Shown here: positions 1 through 7,454 of the stretch, piece by piece
Layout: each line of letters starts with the position of its first letter
Position numbering within the stretch: the first letter of the stretch is position 1
NCBI GenBank assembly: GCA_937928335.1
Contig: CALFWN010000118.1
Location: 1 to 9,322 of the forward strand
Length of the DNA: 9,322 nucleotides
DNA from: an uncultured Litoreibacter sp.
GTDB taxonomy: Bacteria; Pseudomonadota; Alphaproteobacteria; Rhodobacterales; Rhodobacteraceae
Reading direction: 5' to 3'
Position numbers and translations under genes: made by a program
Notes under the pieces: generated by a model
What the model saw: the letters and a program-made list of their open reading frames with translations, nothing else
The model's database searches: none
Told to the model about the DNA's origin: nothing

Positions 1-519
1 TCCCGCATCGCACAGCCCGGACTGCGCGGCCTCCAGCCAGACACCGTCCATATAGGCCTGCAACATGGCCGTGACGCTGCGCACCTCTTGCGCAGGCACC
101 AGCTGGCGCAGTTCGGCATGAAGATGGCTTTGCACGCGGCCCCGGTTGATGCGGTGCAGCCGCGCAAGGGAGGCAGAGTAGGGGGCGTTCGACCAGAACT
201 GCACCCAAAGCGAGCATTGCGCAGGCACAAACAGCCGGTCGTCAAAATTGGCCGCAACCAGCCCGCTCAGCCGGGCGCGGGGGGTCTCGGCACGGCGCAG
301 CCGCTCCACCGTGGCATGGCGCAGCTCCCCCAGAAGCCTGCGCATGGTGGCCTCCATCAGCTTTTCCTTGCTGCCGAAATAATAGTTGATCGAGGCCGCC
401 GAGGCCTTCGCCTCCAGCGCGATGTCATTCATCGTCACCTGCGCATAGCCGTGGCGATGCACCGCGCGGATGGCGGCGGCGGTCAGCTCTTCATTGCGGA
501 TATCCCGGATGCGCGACAT
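1..519 (-). CDS. betI: BetI, TetR-family choline-responsive repressor (C-terminus cut by window edge)
   Basis: Cytoplasmic DNA-binding repressor of the choline-to-betaine genes. The reverse strand from ATG at 519 reads 173 codons without a stop to the window edge; BetI proteins are usually about 190-200 residues, so roughly 20 are missing. The N-terminal third is a TetR helix-turn-helix (residues 8-55), ending in the family's recognition-helix signature INYYFGSKEKLMEATM. The ligand domain carries the BetI-like stretches AANFDD, SLWVQFW, LARLHRINRGR and MDGVWLEAA. The start was chosen because it gives the normal short N-terminus before the HTH; no good Shine-Dalgarno is visible (GGGCTC lies directly upstream). 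It diverges from betB, so an operator in the shared gap could control both directions. In E. coli BetI releases DNA when choline is present; that role is inferred here from homology and context. Another TetR ligand is possible but unlikely. Confidence 0.88.
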   Translation of the reverse strand, partial: MSRIRDIRNEELTAAAIRAVHRHGYAQVTMNDIALEAKASAASINYYFGSKEKLMEATMRRLLGELRHATVERLRRAETPRARLSGLVAANFDDRLFVPAQCSLWVQFWSNAPYSASLARLHRINRGRVQSHLHAELRQLVPAQEVRSVTAMLQAYMDGVWLEAAQSGLCDAG

Positions 520-552
520 GAGCCCAGCATGGCAGGTTTCACCGCCTTGCAC

Positions 553-578
553 AAAACTTGAATGAGCATACAAGTTTT
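553..578. promoter_or_regulatory. Perfect 8+8 inverted repeat in the betI/betB gap, candidate BetI operator
   Basis: AAAACTTG at 553-560 is matched by CAAGTTTT at 571-578, with a 10-base spacer. It is the only clear dyad in the 117-base divergent region. Its centre lies about 46 bases from the betI start and 71 bases from the betB start, so one bound dimer pair could block promoters in both directions. A weak rightward promoter (TTGCAC at 547-552, TACAAG at 569-574, 16-base spacer) would overlap it. Assignment to BetI is inference from position; TetR proteins typically bind such dyads. Confidence 0.6.
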
Positions 579-636
579 CTTGCTGCGTTGATCCATATCT
601 GCTACTGCAGGCCAAATTATTGCAGGAGACAGCCCC

Positions 637-2088
637 ATGCGCGCCCAACCCACTGCCAGCCATTTCATCAATGGTGCCTATATCGAGGATGCAGACGGCG
701 CAGAAATCACCTGCATCTACCCCGCCACCGGCGAGGTCGTGGCCCTGCTTCACGCAGCCACCCCCGCCATCATCGAACAGGCGCTGGCCTCGGCCCGGAA
801 AGGCCAGAAAATCTGGACCGCCATGACGGGCACTGAGCGGGGCCGCATCCTGCGCCGCGCCGCGCAGATCATCGAGGACCGCAACCGCGCCCTGTCAGAG
901 CTGGAAACCCTCGATACCGGCAAACCGCTCTCTGAAACCCTCTATGTCGATGCCACCTCAGGCCGCGAGGCGCTGGAATATTTCGGCGGCCTCGCAGGCA
1001 GCCTGACGGGCGAGCATATCCAGCTGGGTCAGGACTGGGTCTACACTGTCCGCGAGCCGCTCGGCGTCTGCGTGGGCATCGGCGCGTGGAACTACCCCAC
1101 CCAGATCGCCTGCTGGAAGGGTGCGCCTGCGCTGGCTTGCGGCAATGCGATGATCTTCAAGCCCTCCGAGACCACGCCGCTCTGCGCCCTGAAAGTTGCC
1201 GAAATCCTGCACGAGGCGGGCGTCCCTGCGGGCGTCTATAACGTGGTGCAAGGCTACGGCGATGTGGGCGCGGCGCTGGTTGCTGACCCGCGCGTGGCCA
1301 AGGTCTCCCTCACCGGCTCCGTGCCCACGGGCCGCAAGGTTTACGCCGCCGCCGCGCAAGGCATGAAACACGTCACGATGGAGCTGGGCGGCAAATCCCC
1401 GATCATCATCTTTGACGATGCCAATATCGAGGATGCCGTCTCCGGCGCGATCCTCGGCAATTTCTATTCCTCGGGTCAGGTCTGCTCCAACGGCACGCGG
1501 GTCTTTGTGCAAAAGGGCATCAAGAAAGAGTTCCTCAAACGCCTCAAGGAGCGCACGGAAAACGCCACCCTTGGCGATCCGATGGACGAGGCCACGAATT
1601 TCGGCCCGATGGTCTCCGCCAATCAGATGAACATCGTGCTGGGCTATATCGACAAGGGCGTGCAGGAAGGCGCAAGGCTCATCACCGGCGGCAAGCTGGC
1701 CGACCGGGAGGGCTATTTCATCGAGCCCACGATCTTTGCCGATGTCACCGACGATATGACCATCGCGCGCGAAGAAATCTTCGGCCCCGTCCTGTCGGTC
1801 CTTGATTTCGAGACCGAAGAAGACGCCATCGCCCGCGCAAACGACACGGAGTTCGGCCTCGCCGCAGGTGTCTTCACCTCGGATCTGACCCGCGCGCACC
1901 GTGTCTCCGCCGCGTTCGAGGCGGGCACTTGCTATATCAACACCTACAACCTCGCCCCCGTCGAGGCGCCGTTTGGCGGCTCCAAAGCCTCCGGTGTCGG
2001 GCGCGAGAACTCGAAAGAGGCGATCAAGCATTACTCTCAGGTCAAATCCGTCTATGTCGCCATGACCCCGGTTGAGGCGCCGTTCTGA
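637..2088 (+). CDS. betB: Betaine aldehyde dehydrogenase, NAD(P)-dependent
   Basis: Oxidises betaine aldehyde to glycine betaine in the cytoplasm, the second step of osmoprotectant synthesis from choline. The product is 483 residues (E. coli BetB is 490) and is a full-length ALDH. Visible motifs are the cofactor loop GAWNYP with Asn152, Lys175 in FKPSE, the general base Glu249 in MELGGK, the nucleophile Cys283 in [18 protein letters not shown] at 379-385, and the C-terminal [15 protein letters not shown] that is typical of BetB/GbsA. The ATG has a good Shine-Dalgarno, AGGAGA at 624-629, seven bases upstream. Its stop codon touches the betA start, so the two genes form one transcription unit diverging from betI. 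No frameshift or missing catalytic residue was seen. Another aminoaldehyde dehydrogenase is possible from sequence alone, but the betA and betI neighbours settle the role. Confidence 0.96.
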   Translation: MRAQPTASHFINGAYIEDADGAEITCIYPATGEVVALLHAATPAIIEQALASARKGQKIWTAMTGTERGRILRRAAQIIEDRNRALSELETLDTGKPLSETLYVDATSGREALEYFGGLAGSLTGEHIQLGQDWVYTVREPLGVCVGIGAWNYPTQIACWKGAPALACGNAMIFKPSETTPLCALKVAEILHEAGVPAGVYNVVQGYGDVGAALVADPRVAKVSLTGSVPTGRKVYAAAAQGMKHVTMELGGKSPIIIFDDANIEDAVSGAILGNFYSSGQVCSNGTRVFVQKGIKKEFLKRLKERTENATLGDPMDEATNFGPMVSANQMNIVLGYIDKGVQEGARLITGGKLADREGYFIEPTIFADVTDDMTIAREEIFGPVLSVLDFETEEDAIARANDTEFGLAAGVFTSDLTRAHRVSAAFEAGTCYINTYNLAPVEAPFGGSKASGVGRENSKEAIKHYSQVKSVYVAMTPVEAPF

Positions 2089-3747
2089 ATGCAGGCCGAT
2101 TATGTGATTGTCGGCGCGGGCTCGGCGGGCTGCGCGATGGCCTGGCGGCTGGCAGAGGCGGGCAGCTCCGTGCTGGTGATCGAGCATGGCGGCTCCGATA
2201 TCGGGCCGTTTATCCAGATGCCCGGCGCGCTCAGCTATCCGATGAACATGGCGCGCTACGATTGGGGCTACAGCACCGAACCCGAGCCAAAGCTGAACAA
2301 CCGCCGTCTCGTGACCCCGCGCGGCAAGGTGATCGGCGGCTCCAGCTCGATCAACGGCATGGTCTATGTGCGCGGCCATGCGGGCGATTTCGACCATTGG
2401 GCCGAGCAGGGCGCGGATGGCTGGTCCTATTCGGATGTGCTGCCCTATTACAAACGCATGGAAAACTGGGACAGCGGCGGGCGCGGCGGCGATCCTGAAT
2501 GGCGCGGGCGCAGCGGCCCTTTGCATGTCTCTCGCGGGCCGGGCCGCAACCCGCTGACACAGGCCTTTATCGACGCGGGCGTGCAGGCGGGCTACCAGAT
2601 GACGCCCGACTATAATGGCCAGCAACAGGAAGGCGTCGGGCCGTTTGACGCCACCATCAAACAGGGCCGCCGCTGGTCCGCCGCCAATGCCTATATGCGC
2701 CCCGCGCTGAAGCGCAAAAACTGCAACCTGATCAATGCTTTCGCCCGCAAAGTGACCACAGAAAACGGCCGCGCTACCGGCGTCGAAGTTGAAAGAAAAG
2801 GCCGGGTCGAGATCATCCGCGCCAACCGCGAGGTGATCCTTGCGGCCTCCTCCATCAACTCCCCCAAGCTGCTGATGCTCTCGGGCATCGGCCCCGCCGC
2901 GCATCTGCGCGCGCACGGCATTGACGTCATCGCCGACCGCCCCGGCGTCGGCCAGAACCTGCAAGATCATCTGGAACTCTATATCCAGATGGCCGCCTCC
3001 AAACCCGTCAGCCTCTATAAATACTGGAATATCCCGATGAAGGGCTGGGTCGGCACGCAATGGCTGCTGGCCAAGCTGGGTCTTGGGGCGTCCAACCAGT
3101 TCGAAAGTGGCGGCTTCATCCGCTCAAGGGCAGGCGTGCGATACCCCGATATCCAGTTCCATTTCCTGCCCATCGCGGTGCGCTATGACGGGCAGGCGGC
3201 AGCCGAAGGCCACGGCTATCAGGCCCATGTCGGCCCGATGCGCTCCAAGTCGCGGGGGCAGGTGACGCTGAACAGCGCCGACCCCAATGATGCGCCCAAA
3301 ATCGCGTTCAACTACATGTCCCATCCCGATGATTGGCAGGATTTCCGCACCTGCATCCGCCTGACCCGCGAGATCTTCGGACAAGAAGCCTTCGCCCCCT
3401 ATGCCAAGCATGAAATTCAGCCCGGCGCGGAGGTCCAGACCGACGCGCAGCTTGATGCTTTCATCGCGGAGCACGCCGAAAGCGCCTATCACCCCTGCGG
3501 CACCGCCCGCATGGGCCGCGCAGATGACACGATGGCGGTGGTGGACCCTGAAACCCGCGTCATTGGAGTGGATAACCTGCGCCTCGCCGACAGCTCGATT
3601 TTTCCGCGCATCACCAATGGCAACCTCAACGCGCCTTCCATCATGGTGGGTGAAAAAGCGGCTGACCATATTCTGGACAAGCCCCCGCTGCCAAAAGACA
3701 ACGCCCGGCCTTGGGTCCATCCCAACTGGGAAACGCAGCAGCGCTAG
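2089..3747 (+). CDS. betA: Choline dehydrogenase, FAD-dependent GMC oxidoreductase
   Basis: Oxidises choline to betaine aldehyde, and in known BetA also the aldehyde; it is membrane-associated and passes electrons to the respiratory chain. The product is 552 residues (E. coli BetA is about 556). The FAD-binding Rossmann motif [20 protein letters not shown] lies at 6-25, the first GMC signature around 78-103 ([20 protein letters not shown] onward), and the second around 253-269 ([17 protein letters not shown]). The catalytic His468 is in [11 protein letters not shown], and the partner Asn lies in TNGNLNAP at 509-516, as expected for choline rather than glucose or alcohol GMC enzymes. The ATG begins directly after the betB TGA; GAGG at 2074-2077 inside betB is the likely Shine-Dalgarno, implying coupled translation. 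The TAG stop shares the CTAG tetranucleotide with the stop of the convergent hydrolase gene. All motifs are intact. Confidence 0.96.
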   Translation: MQADYVIVGAGSAGCAMAWRLAEAGSSVLVIEHGGSDIGPFIQMPGALSYPMNMARYDWGYSTEPEPKLNNRRLVTPRGKVIGGSSSINGMVYVRGHAGDFDHWAEQGADGWSYSDVLPYYKRMENWDSGGRGGDPEWRGRSGPLHVSRGPGRNPLTQAFIDAGVQAGYQMTPDYNGQQQEGVGPFDATIKQGRRWSAANAYMRPALKRKNCNLINAFARKVTTENGRATGVEVERKGRVEIIRANREVILAASSINSPKLLMLSGIGPAAHLRAHGIDVIADRPGVGQNLQDHLELYIQMAASKPVSLYKYWNIPMKGWVGTQWLLAKLGLGASNQFESGGFIRSRAGVRYPDIQFHFLPIAVRYDGQAAAEGHGYQAHVGPMRSKSRGQVTLNSADPNDAPKIAFNYMSHPDDWQDFRTCIRLTREIFGQEAFAPYAKHEIQPGAEVQTDAQLDAFIAEHAESAYHPCGTARMGRADDTMAVVDPETRVIGVDNLRLADSSIFPRITNGNLNAPSIMVGEKAADHILDKPPLPKDNARPWVHPNWETQQR

Positions 3748-4565
3748 AAGCGGTTGAGGAACGCCAAAAGCACCTCCAGCGCGTCGCCCTGAATCACGTC
3801 GCTATGGCCCGCGCCAATGGCCTCGTGAAACTGCTTGTCGCCGCTCGGGGCCGCGTCGAACAAGGCGCGCCCCTGCGCGATCGGGATCAGTGCGTCGTCG
3901 CTGCCATGCAGGATCAGCAAAGGCCCGGTCAGCGCGGCGGCCCGGTCAACGCTGCGCCACGGGCTGGGCATGATGGCGGTCAGAAATTGCAGCTTCGGTT
4001 GCACATTCCCCGCAATCTCCCCGATGGAGGCCAGCGGCGCCTCAAGCACAATTGCCGCAGGCCGGTCCGCCTGATCCAGCCGCGCGTTGAGATGCGTCGC
4101 CACCGCAGTCCCCAGGCTTTCGCCGTAAAGCACCGGGCGCGCGGGCTGCCCCGTCAACGCGCCGCTCAGCAGGTCCTTATAAATCGCCTCCGTATCGCCA
4201 AGGATCGCGCGCTGATACGGCCAGCCCCGGCTGCCTGATGAGCCGCGATAGGCGGGGGCAACAATCCCGAAACCCATCTCCGCAAAGGCTTCGAAATGCG
4301 GCGCACGATCCGCCAGATTGCCCGCATTGCCATGCAGGTAGAACAGCGTGGGCCTGCCCTGCCTGGGTGGCGCGGCCCAGATCACGATGTCGCGCCCGCC
4401 TTTGGTAAACCGAATAACCTGCGCTGTGTTCAGCCCCAGATCCGCCGGGGCCACCTCTGCGGGGTCAAACGGGTAGACCAGCATCCGCTCCAGCATGAAC
4501 AGCCCCGCCACCGCGAGGCCTAAAACCGGGATCAGGGCCAAAATCCACAGCATCAGGCGTTTCAC
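3744..4565 (-). CDS. Membrane-anchored alpha/beta hydrolase, ABHD13/Bem46 type
   Basis: Predicted serine hydrolase of 273 residues with unknown substrate. Residues 4-24 form one hydrophobic segment ([20 protein letters not shown]) that should anchor the protein in the inner membrane with the catalytic domain outside. The oxyanion-hole motif HGNAGN is at 78-83, the nucleophile elbow GESLG at 148-152 (Ser150), the acid Asp224 in HGSDDALIP, and the base His254 in GAGHSD, so the triad is complete. The start is GTG at 4565, overlapping the stop of the upstream regulator gene as GTGA, with AAGG seven bases upstream; an ATG four codons later is the alternative. It probably shares a transcript with the regulator. 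Family members are often annotated as peptidase S33-like or phospholipase-like, but no such activity can be read from sequence. A link to acyl-ester or acyl-thioester metabolism is only suggested by the neighbour. Confidence 0.85.
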   Translation of the reverse strand: MKRLMLWILALIPVLGLAVAGLFMLERMLVYPFDPAEVAPADLGLNTAQVIRFTKGGRDIVIWAAPPRQGRPTLFYLHGNAGNLADRAPHFEAFAEMGFGIVAPAYRGSSGSRGWPYQRAILGDTEAIYKDLLSGALTGQPARPVLYGESLGTAVATHLNARLDQADRPAAIVLEAPLASIGEIAGNVQPKLQFLTAIMPSPWRSVDRAAALTGPLLILHGSDDALIPIAQGRALFDAAPSGDKQFHEAIGAGHSDVIQGDALEVLLAFLNRF

Positions 4566-5944
4566 GACCCGACCTTATAGGGCAGCACGCCCCTTTGGTT
4601 ATGATCCACCGTCAGCTTGCTCTCCAGCGGCGGCACGGAGCGTTGATGGCAGTTCACCCGCTCGCAAATCCGGCACGAAATCCCGATGGGCTCAAACGCC
4701 TGCGGCTTGGCGGGCAGCAGATCATCGGCATAGATCAAGGCCTCCGCATGGCTGATCTCGCAGCCCAGTCCGATGGCAAAGCGGCGGGTGGGCGCGGCAA
4801 AGCTGCCCCCCGGTTTCGAGACGTCCCGCGCCAATGAGATATAGCGCACCCCGTCCGGCGTCTCCGCCAGCTGCCGCAGGAAGCGGCCCGGCGTCTCGAA
4901 GGCCTGATGCACATTCCACAAGGGGCAGGCCCCGCCGAAACGTGCAAATTGCAGCCGCGTGGCCGAATGTCTTTTGGTGATGGTTCCGGCCTGGTCGACC
5001 CGCACAAAGAAAAACGGCACCCCCTTGGCACCGGGCCGCTGCATGGTCGAGAGCCGATGCGCCACCTGCTCGATGGAGGCCCCAAACATATCCGCCAGCC
5101 GCTCCAGATCATGGCGCGTCTCCTGGGCTGCTTCCAGAAACCGCGTATAGGGCAGCAAAGCGGCCCCGGCGAAATAGTTGGCCAGCCCGATCTTGGCAAT
5201 CTGACGCGCCGCATCGGATTGAAACCGCGCCAAATCCAGCGTGGCGTCCAGAAGGCCGTCATGTGCGATCAGGGCAAGCTGGTGCAGCACCTGAAACCGC
5301 TGTGTGGGGGCCGAGGCATGGGCGGACAGGCTCAGCGTCGCGCTGCCCGCGTCAAAGCGGCGAAGGTTTGGTGTATCAACAAATTGCACGTCAAAGCTCA
5401 GCCCCTCAGCGCGCAAAACATCGCCCCGCATCTGGCCTGAGACCCGCTCCGCCGCGCGGTCCACCGCGTCAATGTAATTGTCGCAATAGTGAAAGAAGTC
5501 GCGCACCTCTTCCCACGGGCTGGGCTGCAAAGCCGCGTCCTCCCGCCCCAATGCCTCGTCCAATGAGGCTAGCCGCTCATGAGTGTAGCGGTAGGCCCGG
5601 TGCAGGCTCAAAAATGCATGTGCCAGCCCCGGCGCGTTCGAGGCCGCCAGCTGCAAATCCGACAAGGGCGGGGTCTGGTCGTCAAAGACAGGGTCGCTCA
5701 GCGCTTCGCGCATATCGGTGACCATGCGCTCGGCCTCGCCGGGGCGCAGCTCGGTAATGTCGAAGTCGAACTCCTGCGCCATCGACAGGATAACCCCGCT
5801 CGAGACCGGCCGGTTGTTATTCTCCATCTGGTTGAGATAGGGCAGCGAGACGCCCAGCCGGGCGGCAAAGGCCTTTTGCGTCAGACCCAGCCGGGTGCGC
5901 AGCTCCCGCAGCTTGACGCCGACATACAGTTTTTGCGCCGCCAT
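4562..5944 (-). CDS. pccR: ScfR-family short-chain fatty acyl-CoA regulator, PccR-like
   Basis: Transcription factor of 460 residues. An XRE-type helix-turn-helix occupies residues 9-62 (LRTRLGLTQKAFAARLGVSL, then YLNQMENNNRPVS). An IrrE/ImmA-like middle region follows around 180-300, then the ScfR C-terminal domain (DUF2083 type) with SCRICERVNCHQRSVPPL at 423-440. The IrrE HExxH metal motif is degenerate: the equivalent site reads HQLAL from His221, so peptidase activity is unlikely. Family members (PccR of Rhodobacter sphaeroides, RamB of mycobacteria) control propionyl-CoA or acetate assimilation through TTTGCAAA-containing sites. Matching boxes occur upstream of this gene and upstream of pccB. 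The frame stays open to 6310 but overlaps the exporter there; the ATG at 5944 gives the family's usual N-terminus MAAQKLYVGVKLRELR, with AAAGG nine bases upstream. The symbol pccR is inferred from family, nearby pccB and boxes; another ScfR paralogue cannot be excluded. Confidence 0.87.
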   Translation of the reverse strand: MAAQKLYVGVKLRELRTRLGLTQKAFAARLGVSLPYLNQMENNNRPVSSGVILSMAQEFDFDITELRPGEAERMVTDMREALSDPVFDDQTPPLSDLQLAASNAPGLAHAFLSLHRAYRYTHERLASLDEALGREDAALQPSPWEEVRDFFHYCDNYIDAVDRAAERVSGQMRGDVLRAEGLSFDVQFVDTPNLRRFDAGSATLSLSAHASAPTQRFQVLHQLALIAHDGLLDATLDLARFQSDAARQIAKIGLANYFAGAALLPYTRFLEAAQETRHDLERLADMFGASIEQVAHRLSTMQRPGAKGVPFFFVRVDQAGTITKRHSATRLQFARFGGACPLWNVHQAFETPGRFLRQLAETPDGVRYISLARDVSKPGGSFAAPTRRFAIGLGCEISHAEALIYADDLLPAKPQAFEPIGISCRICERVNCHQRSVPPLESKLTVDHNQRGVLPYKVGS

Positions 5945-5955
5945 ACCGAGACACC

Positions 5956-5968
5956 TTTGCAACTTTGC
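5956..5968. promoter_or_regulatory. Tandem TTTGC box just upstream of the regulator start
   Basis: TTTGCAACTTTGC places two TTTGC units eight bases apart, 12-24 bases before the regulator ATG. The same layout occurs twice before pccB. It lies about where the regulator transcript would begin (predicted start near 5970), so occupancy should interfere with expression. Binding by the ScfR protein is inferred from the known TTTGCAAA preference of PccR and RamB. Confidence 0.6.
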
Positions 5969-5976
5969 CAGATGCG

Positions 5977-6005
5977 CTTCTACAGTTTGCAAACCTGTCT
6001 GGCAA
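5977..6005 (-). promoter_or_regulatory. Candidate promoter of the regulator-hydrolase unit
   Basis: Reading leftward, TTGCCA (6005-6000, five of six matches to the -35 consensus) is followed by exactly 17 bases and TAGAAG (5982-5977, four of six to -10). The transcript would start near 5970, giving a leader of about 25 bases. It lies wholly in the 74-base gap after the exporter gene, so the regulator and hydrolase can be expressed independently of the exporter. Confidence 0.5.
5986..5993. promoter_or_regulatory. Palindromic TTTGCAAA inside the regulator promoter spacer
   Basis: A perfect eight-base TTTGCAAA palindrome sits between the -35 and -10 elements of the proposed regulator promoter. 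Protein bound there would normally compete with RNA polymerase, which predicts autorepression. The motif core is the one reported for ScfR-family proteins; the binding itself is inferred. Confidence 0.55.
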
Positions 6006-6018
6006 CGGGGCGCGGCCC

Positions 6019-7236
6019 CTAGCTCAGGGACAATTTCCGGGTGCGCCGCAGCACATAAAGAATGGCCAGACCGCCCATGATGGCGCTCAGGAACATGATC
6101 CATTGCAACGGGAAGCTGCCGGTGCCGCCCTCCAGCATCGCGCCCGCCAGTGCGGCCAGCATCGCGCCGCCGCCAATCATGATCGCGCCGCCAATGCCGC
6201 TGGCCGTGCCCGCCAGATGCGGCCGGACTGACAAAAGCCCCGCATTGGCGTTGGGCAAGACCAGCCCGTTGCCCAGACCCACAAAGGTCACGAAGCCGAA
6301 AAACATCCACGCGCCGCCAAAGCCCAGATAGGACATCACCAGCGACATCCCCAGCCCGCCAACCTGCACGAGGCTGCCCGCAACGATCATCCGGTCAATG
6401 CCGAAACGCACGGAATATCTGCCCGACAGGAAATTGCCCAAAGCATAGCCCAGCGCCGGCACGCCCAGGAAAAACCCGGTCATCGCCACGGGCTGGTTGA
6501 ACACCTCGGTGGCCACATAGGGCGCCCCGCCCAGAAAGGCGAAAAACGTGCCCGAGGAAAAGGCCGCGGCAAAGGCGTAGCCCCAGAAGCGTGGCGATTT
6601 GAACAGCTCGGGATATTCCGTGACCTGCTGGCGGAAAGTCAGCCCTTCGGTCTTGGCCGTCTCGCCCTGGTCGGCCCAGCACAGCAAGGCCATCGCGCTG
6701 CCAAAAAGCATCAGAAACACAAAGGTCGCGCGCCACCCGAAGGCGCTGTCCAGCGCGCCGCCGATAGAGGGCGCAATCATCGGCACAATCGACATGCCCA
6801 TCGTCACATAGCCGATCATGGAGGCCGATTCCTCCTGGCCATACATGTCGCGCACAATCGCCCGGCTCAGCACCATCCCCACCGCAATCGTGGCCTGCGC
6901 CATCCGAAACGCCAGAAACATCTCGACGCTGGTCGACAGGTAGCACCCCGCCGTGGCCAGCACGAAAATCACCAGCGACACGATGGTCACAGACCGCCGC
7001 CCGAACCGGTCCGACAATGGCCCGATCATCACCTGCAACAGCGCGGTGCAGCCCAGATAGACCGACACGGACAGCTGCATCACCGCGTAATCCGTGCCAA
7101 ATTCGCGCGTCATGGCGGGCAGGGAGGGCAGGAAGATGCTCATGCTCATCGCCGACATGCCTGCCATCAGCACGAGGGTGAAGATATGGGGCGGGGTGGT
7201 GCGGTCTAGAAACCGGGGAGGGATGCGGTCGGCCAT
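6019..7236 (-). CDS. Bcr/CflA-type MFS drug/small-molecule exporter
   Basis: Inner-membrane proton-coupled efflux transporter of 405 residues with about 12 hydrophobic segments spread along its length. The MFS motif A between segments 2 and 3 is clear (GPLSDRFGRR, 72-81). RAIVRDMYG at 125-133 and GMSIVPMIAPSIGGAL at 147-162 are typical of the Bcr/CflA branch (12-segment DHA1 family). The substrate is unknown; relatives export bicyclomycin, chloramphenicol, sulfonamides or cysteine. The ATG at 7236 starts just before the first membrane segment, as usual for the family. AGAGGG lies directly against it, which is too close for a normal Shine-Dalgarno, so a GTG at 7260 is possible. The gene diverges from pccB across a region with two ScfR-like boxes and precedes the ScfR-type regulator gene on the same strand. 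A role in exporting organic acids or CoA-pathway side products is only a contextual guess. Confidence 0.88.
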   Translation of the reverse strand: MADRIPPRFLDRTTPPHIFTLVLMAGMSAMSMSIFLPSLPAMTREFGTDYAVMQLSVSVYLGCTALLQVMIGPLSDRFGRRSVTIVSLVIFVLATAGCYLSTSVEMFLAFRMAQATIAVGMVLSRAIVRDMYGQEESASMIGYVTMGMSIVPMIAPSIGGALDSAFGWRATFVFLMLFGSAMALLCWADQGETAKTEGLTFRQQVTEYPELFKSPRFWGYAFAAAFSSGTFFAFLGGAPYVATEVFNQPVAMTGFFLGVPALGYALGNFLSGRYSVRFGIDRMIVAGSLVQVGGLGMSLVMSYLGFGGAWMFFGFVTFVGLGNGLVLPNANAGLLSVRPHLAGTASGIGGAIMIGGGAMLAALAGAMLEGGTGSFPLQWIMFLSAIMGGLAILYVLRRTRKLSLS

Positions 7237-7286
7237 CCCTCTGGTGTAGACCCATTTCACGGATTGTCCATCAGTCGTGACGCGCA

Positions 7287-7309
7287 GGGCATGTGCGGCG
7301 GGCATGTGC
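7287..7309 (+). repeat. 10-base direct repeat in the exporter/pccB gap
   Basis: GGGCATGTGC occurs at 7287-7296 and again, identically, at 7300-7309, three bases apart. It lies between the exporter start and the first TTTGC box. The 13-base period is not an exact helical turn. It could be a second operator or a chance duplication; nothing else supports a function. Confidence 0.45.
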
Positions 7310-7319
7310 AGGATCGGAA

Positions 7320-7332
7320 TTTGCAGATTTGC
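7320..7332. promoter_or_regulatory. Distal ScfR-like tandem box upstream of pccB
   Basis: TTTGCAGATTTGC carries two TTTGC units eight bases apart and is followed by AATTTG. It is 123-135 bases upstream of the pccB ATG and 84-96 bases upstream of the exporter ATG, so it could act on either gene. It shares the TTTGCA-N2-TTTGC form with the boxes at 5956 and 7360. Assignment to the PccR-like protein is inferred. Confidence 0.58.
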
Positions 7333-7359
7333 AATTTGATGCGAAAGCGGGGCAATAGA

Positions 7360-7372
7360 TTTGCAAATTTGC
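7360..7372. promoter_or_regulatory. Proximal ScfR-like tandem box upstream of pccB
   Basis: TTTGCAAATTTGC contains a perfect TTTGCAAA palindrome (7360-7367) and, overlapping it, the perfect palindrome GCAAATTTGC (7363-7372). It begins exactly 40 bases after the distal box and ends 12 bases before the proposed pccB -35, a position typical of an activator site. PccR of R. sphaeroides is reported to be needed for pccB induction through a TTTGCAAA-type motif; transfer to this site is inference. Confidence 0.65.
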
Positions 7373-7383
7373 GGCTTTCCGCT

Positions 7384-7411
7384 TTGTTGCACCGCAGCAA
7401 TTGTCTACATT
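7384..7411 (+). promoter_or_regulatory. Weak candidate pccB promoter
   Basis: TTGTTG (7384-7389) is separated by 16 bases from TACATT (7406-7411), four of six matches to -10. The -35 is poor (three of six), as expected if an activator bound at the adjacent TTTGC box is required. The transcript would start near 7418. An imperfect inverted repeat, TTGTTGC-ACC-GCAGCAA (7384-7400), overlaps the -35. Confidence 0.35.
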
Positions 7412-7454
7412 GCGCCAATTCCAGAGCAGAACTCCAAAAAGGGGGAGGCCGTCC

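Noticed and set aside
483..671. Short minus-strand frame covering the betI start and betB promoter
   Set aside because: It is in a different frame from the BetI helix-turn-helix and has no recognisable content.
958..3060. A 700-codon open frame on the minus strand, antisense to betB and betA
   Set aside because: It mirrors two well-conserved enzymes and its composition (rich in Ala, Arg, His, Gly, Asp) is that of a GC-biased antisense shadow; no domain was recognised.
6007..6019. GGGGC-GCG-GCCCC hairpin at the exporter stop codon as an intrinsic terminator
   Set aside because: The stem is only five pairs with a three-base loop, and no T run follows on the exporter's strand.
5945..6310. Upstream extension of the regulator frame into the exporter gene
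   Set aside because: The extra residues read antisense-like low-complexity sequence out of frame with the exporter, and the ATG at 5944 restores the exact family N-terminus.
7237..7392. N-terminal extension of the exporter frame to 7392
   Set aside because: It would run through both TTTGC boxes and add about 50 residues not seen in the family; only the GTG at 7260 remains a minor alternative.
7401..7454. TTG-initiated N-terminal extension of PccB
   Set aside because: It lacks a Shine-Dalgarno and overlaps the promoter region; the ATG at 7455 has GGGGGAGG six bases upstream and gives the standard length.
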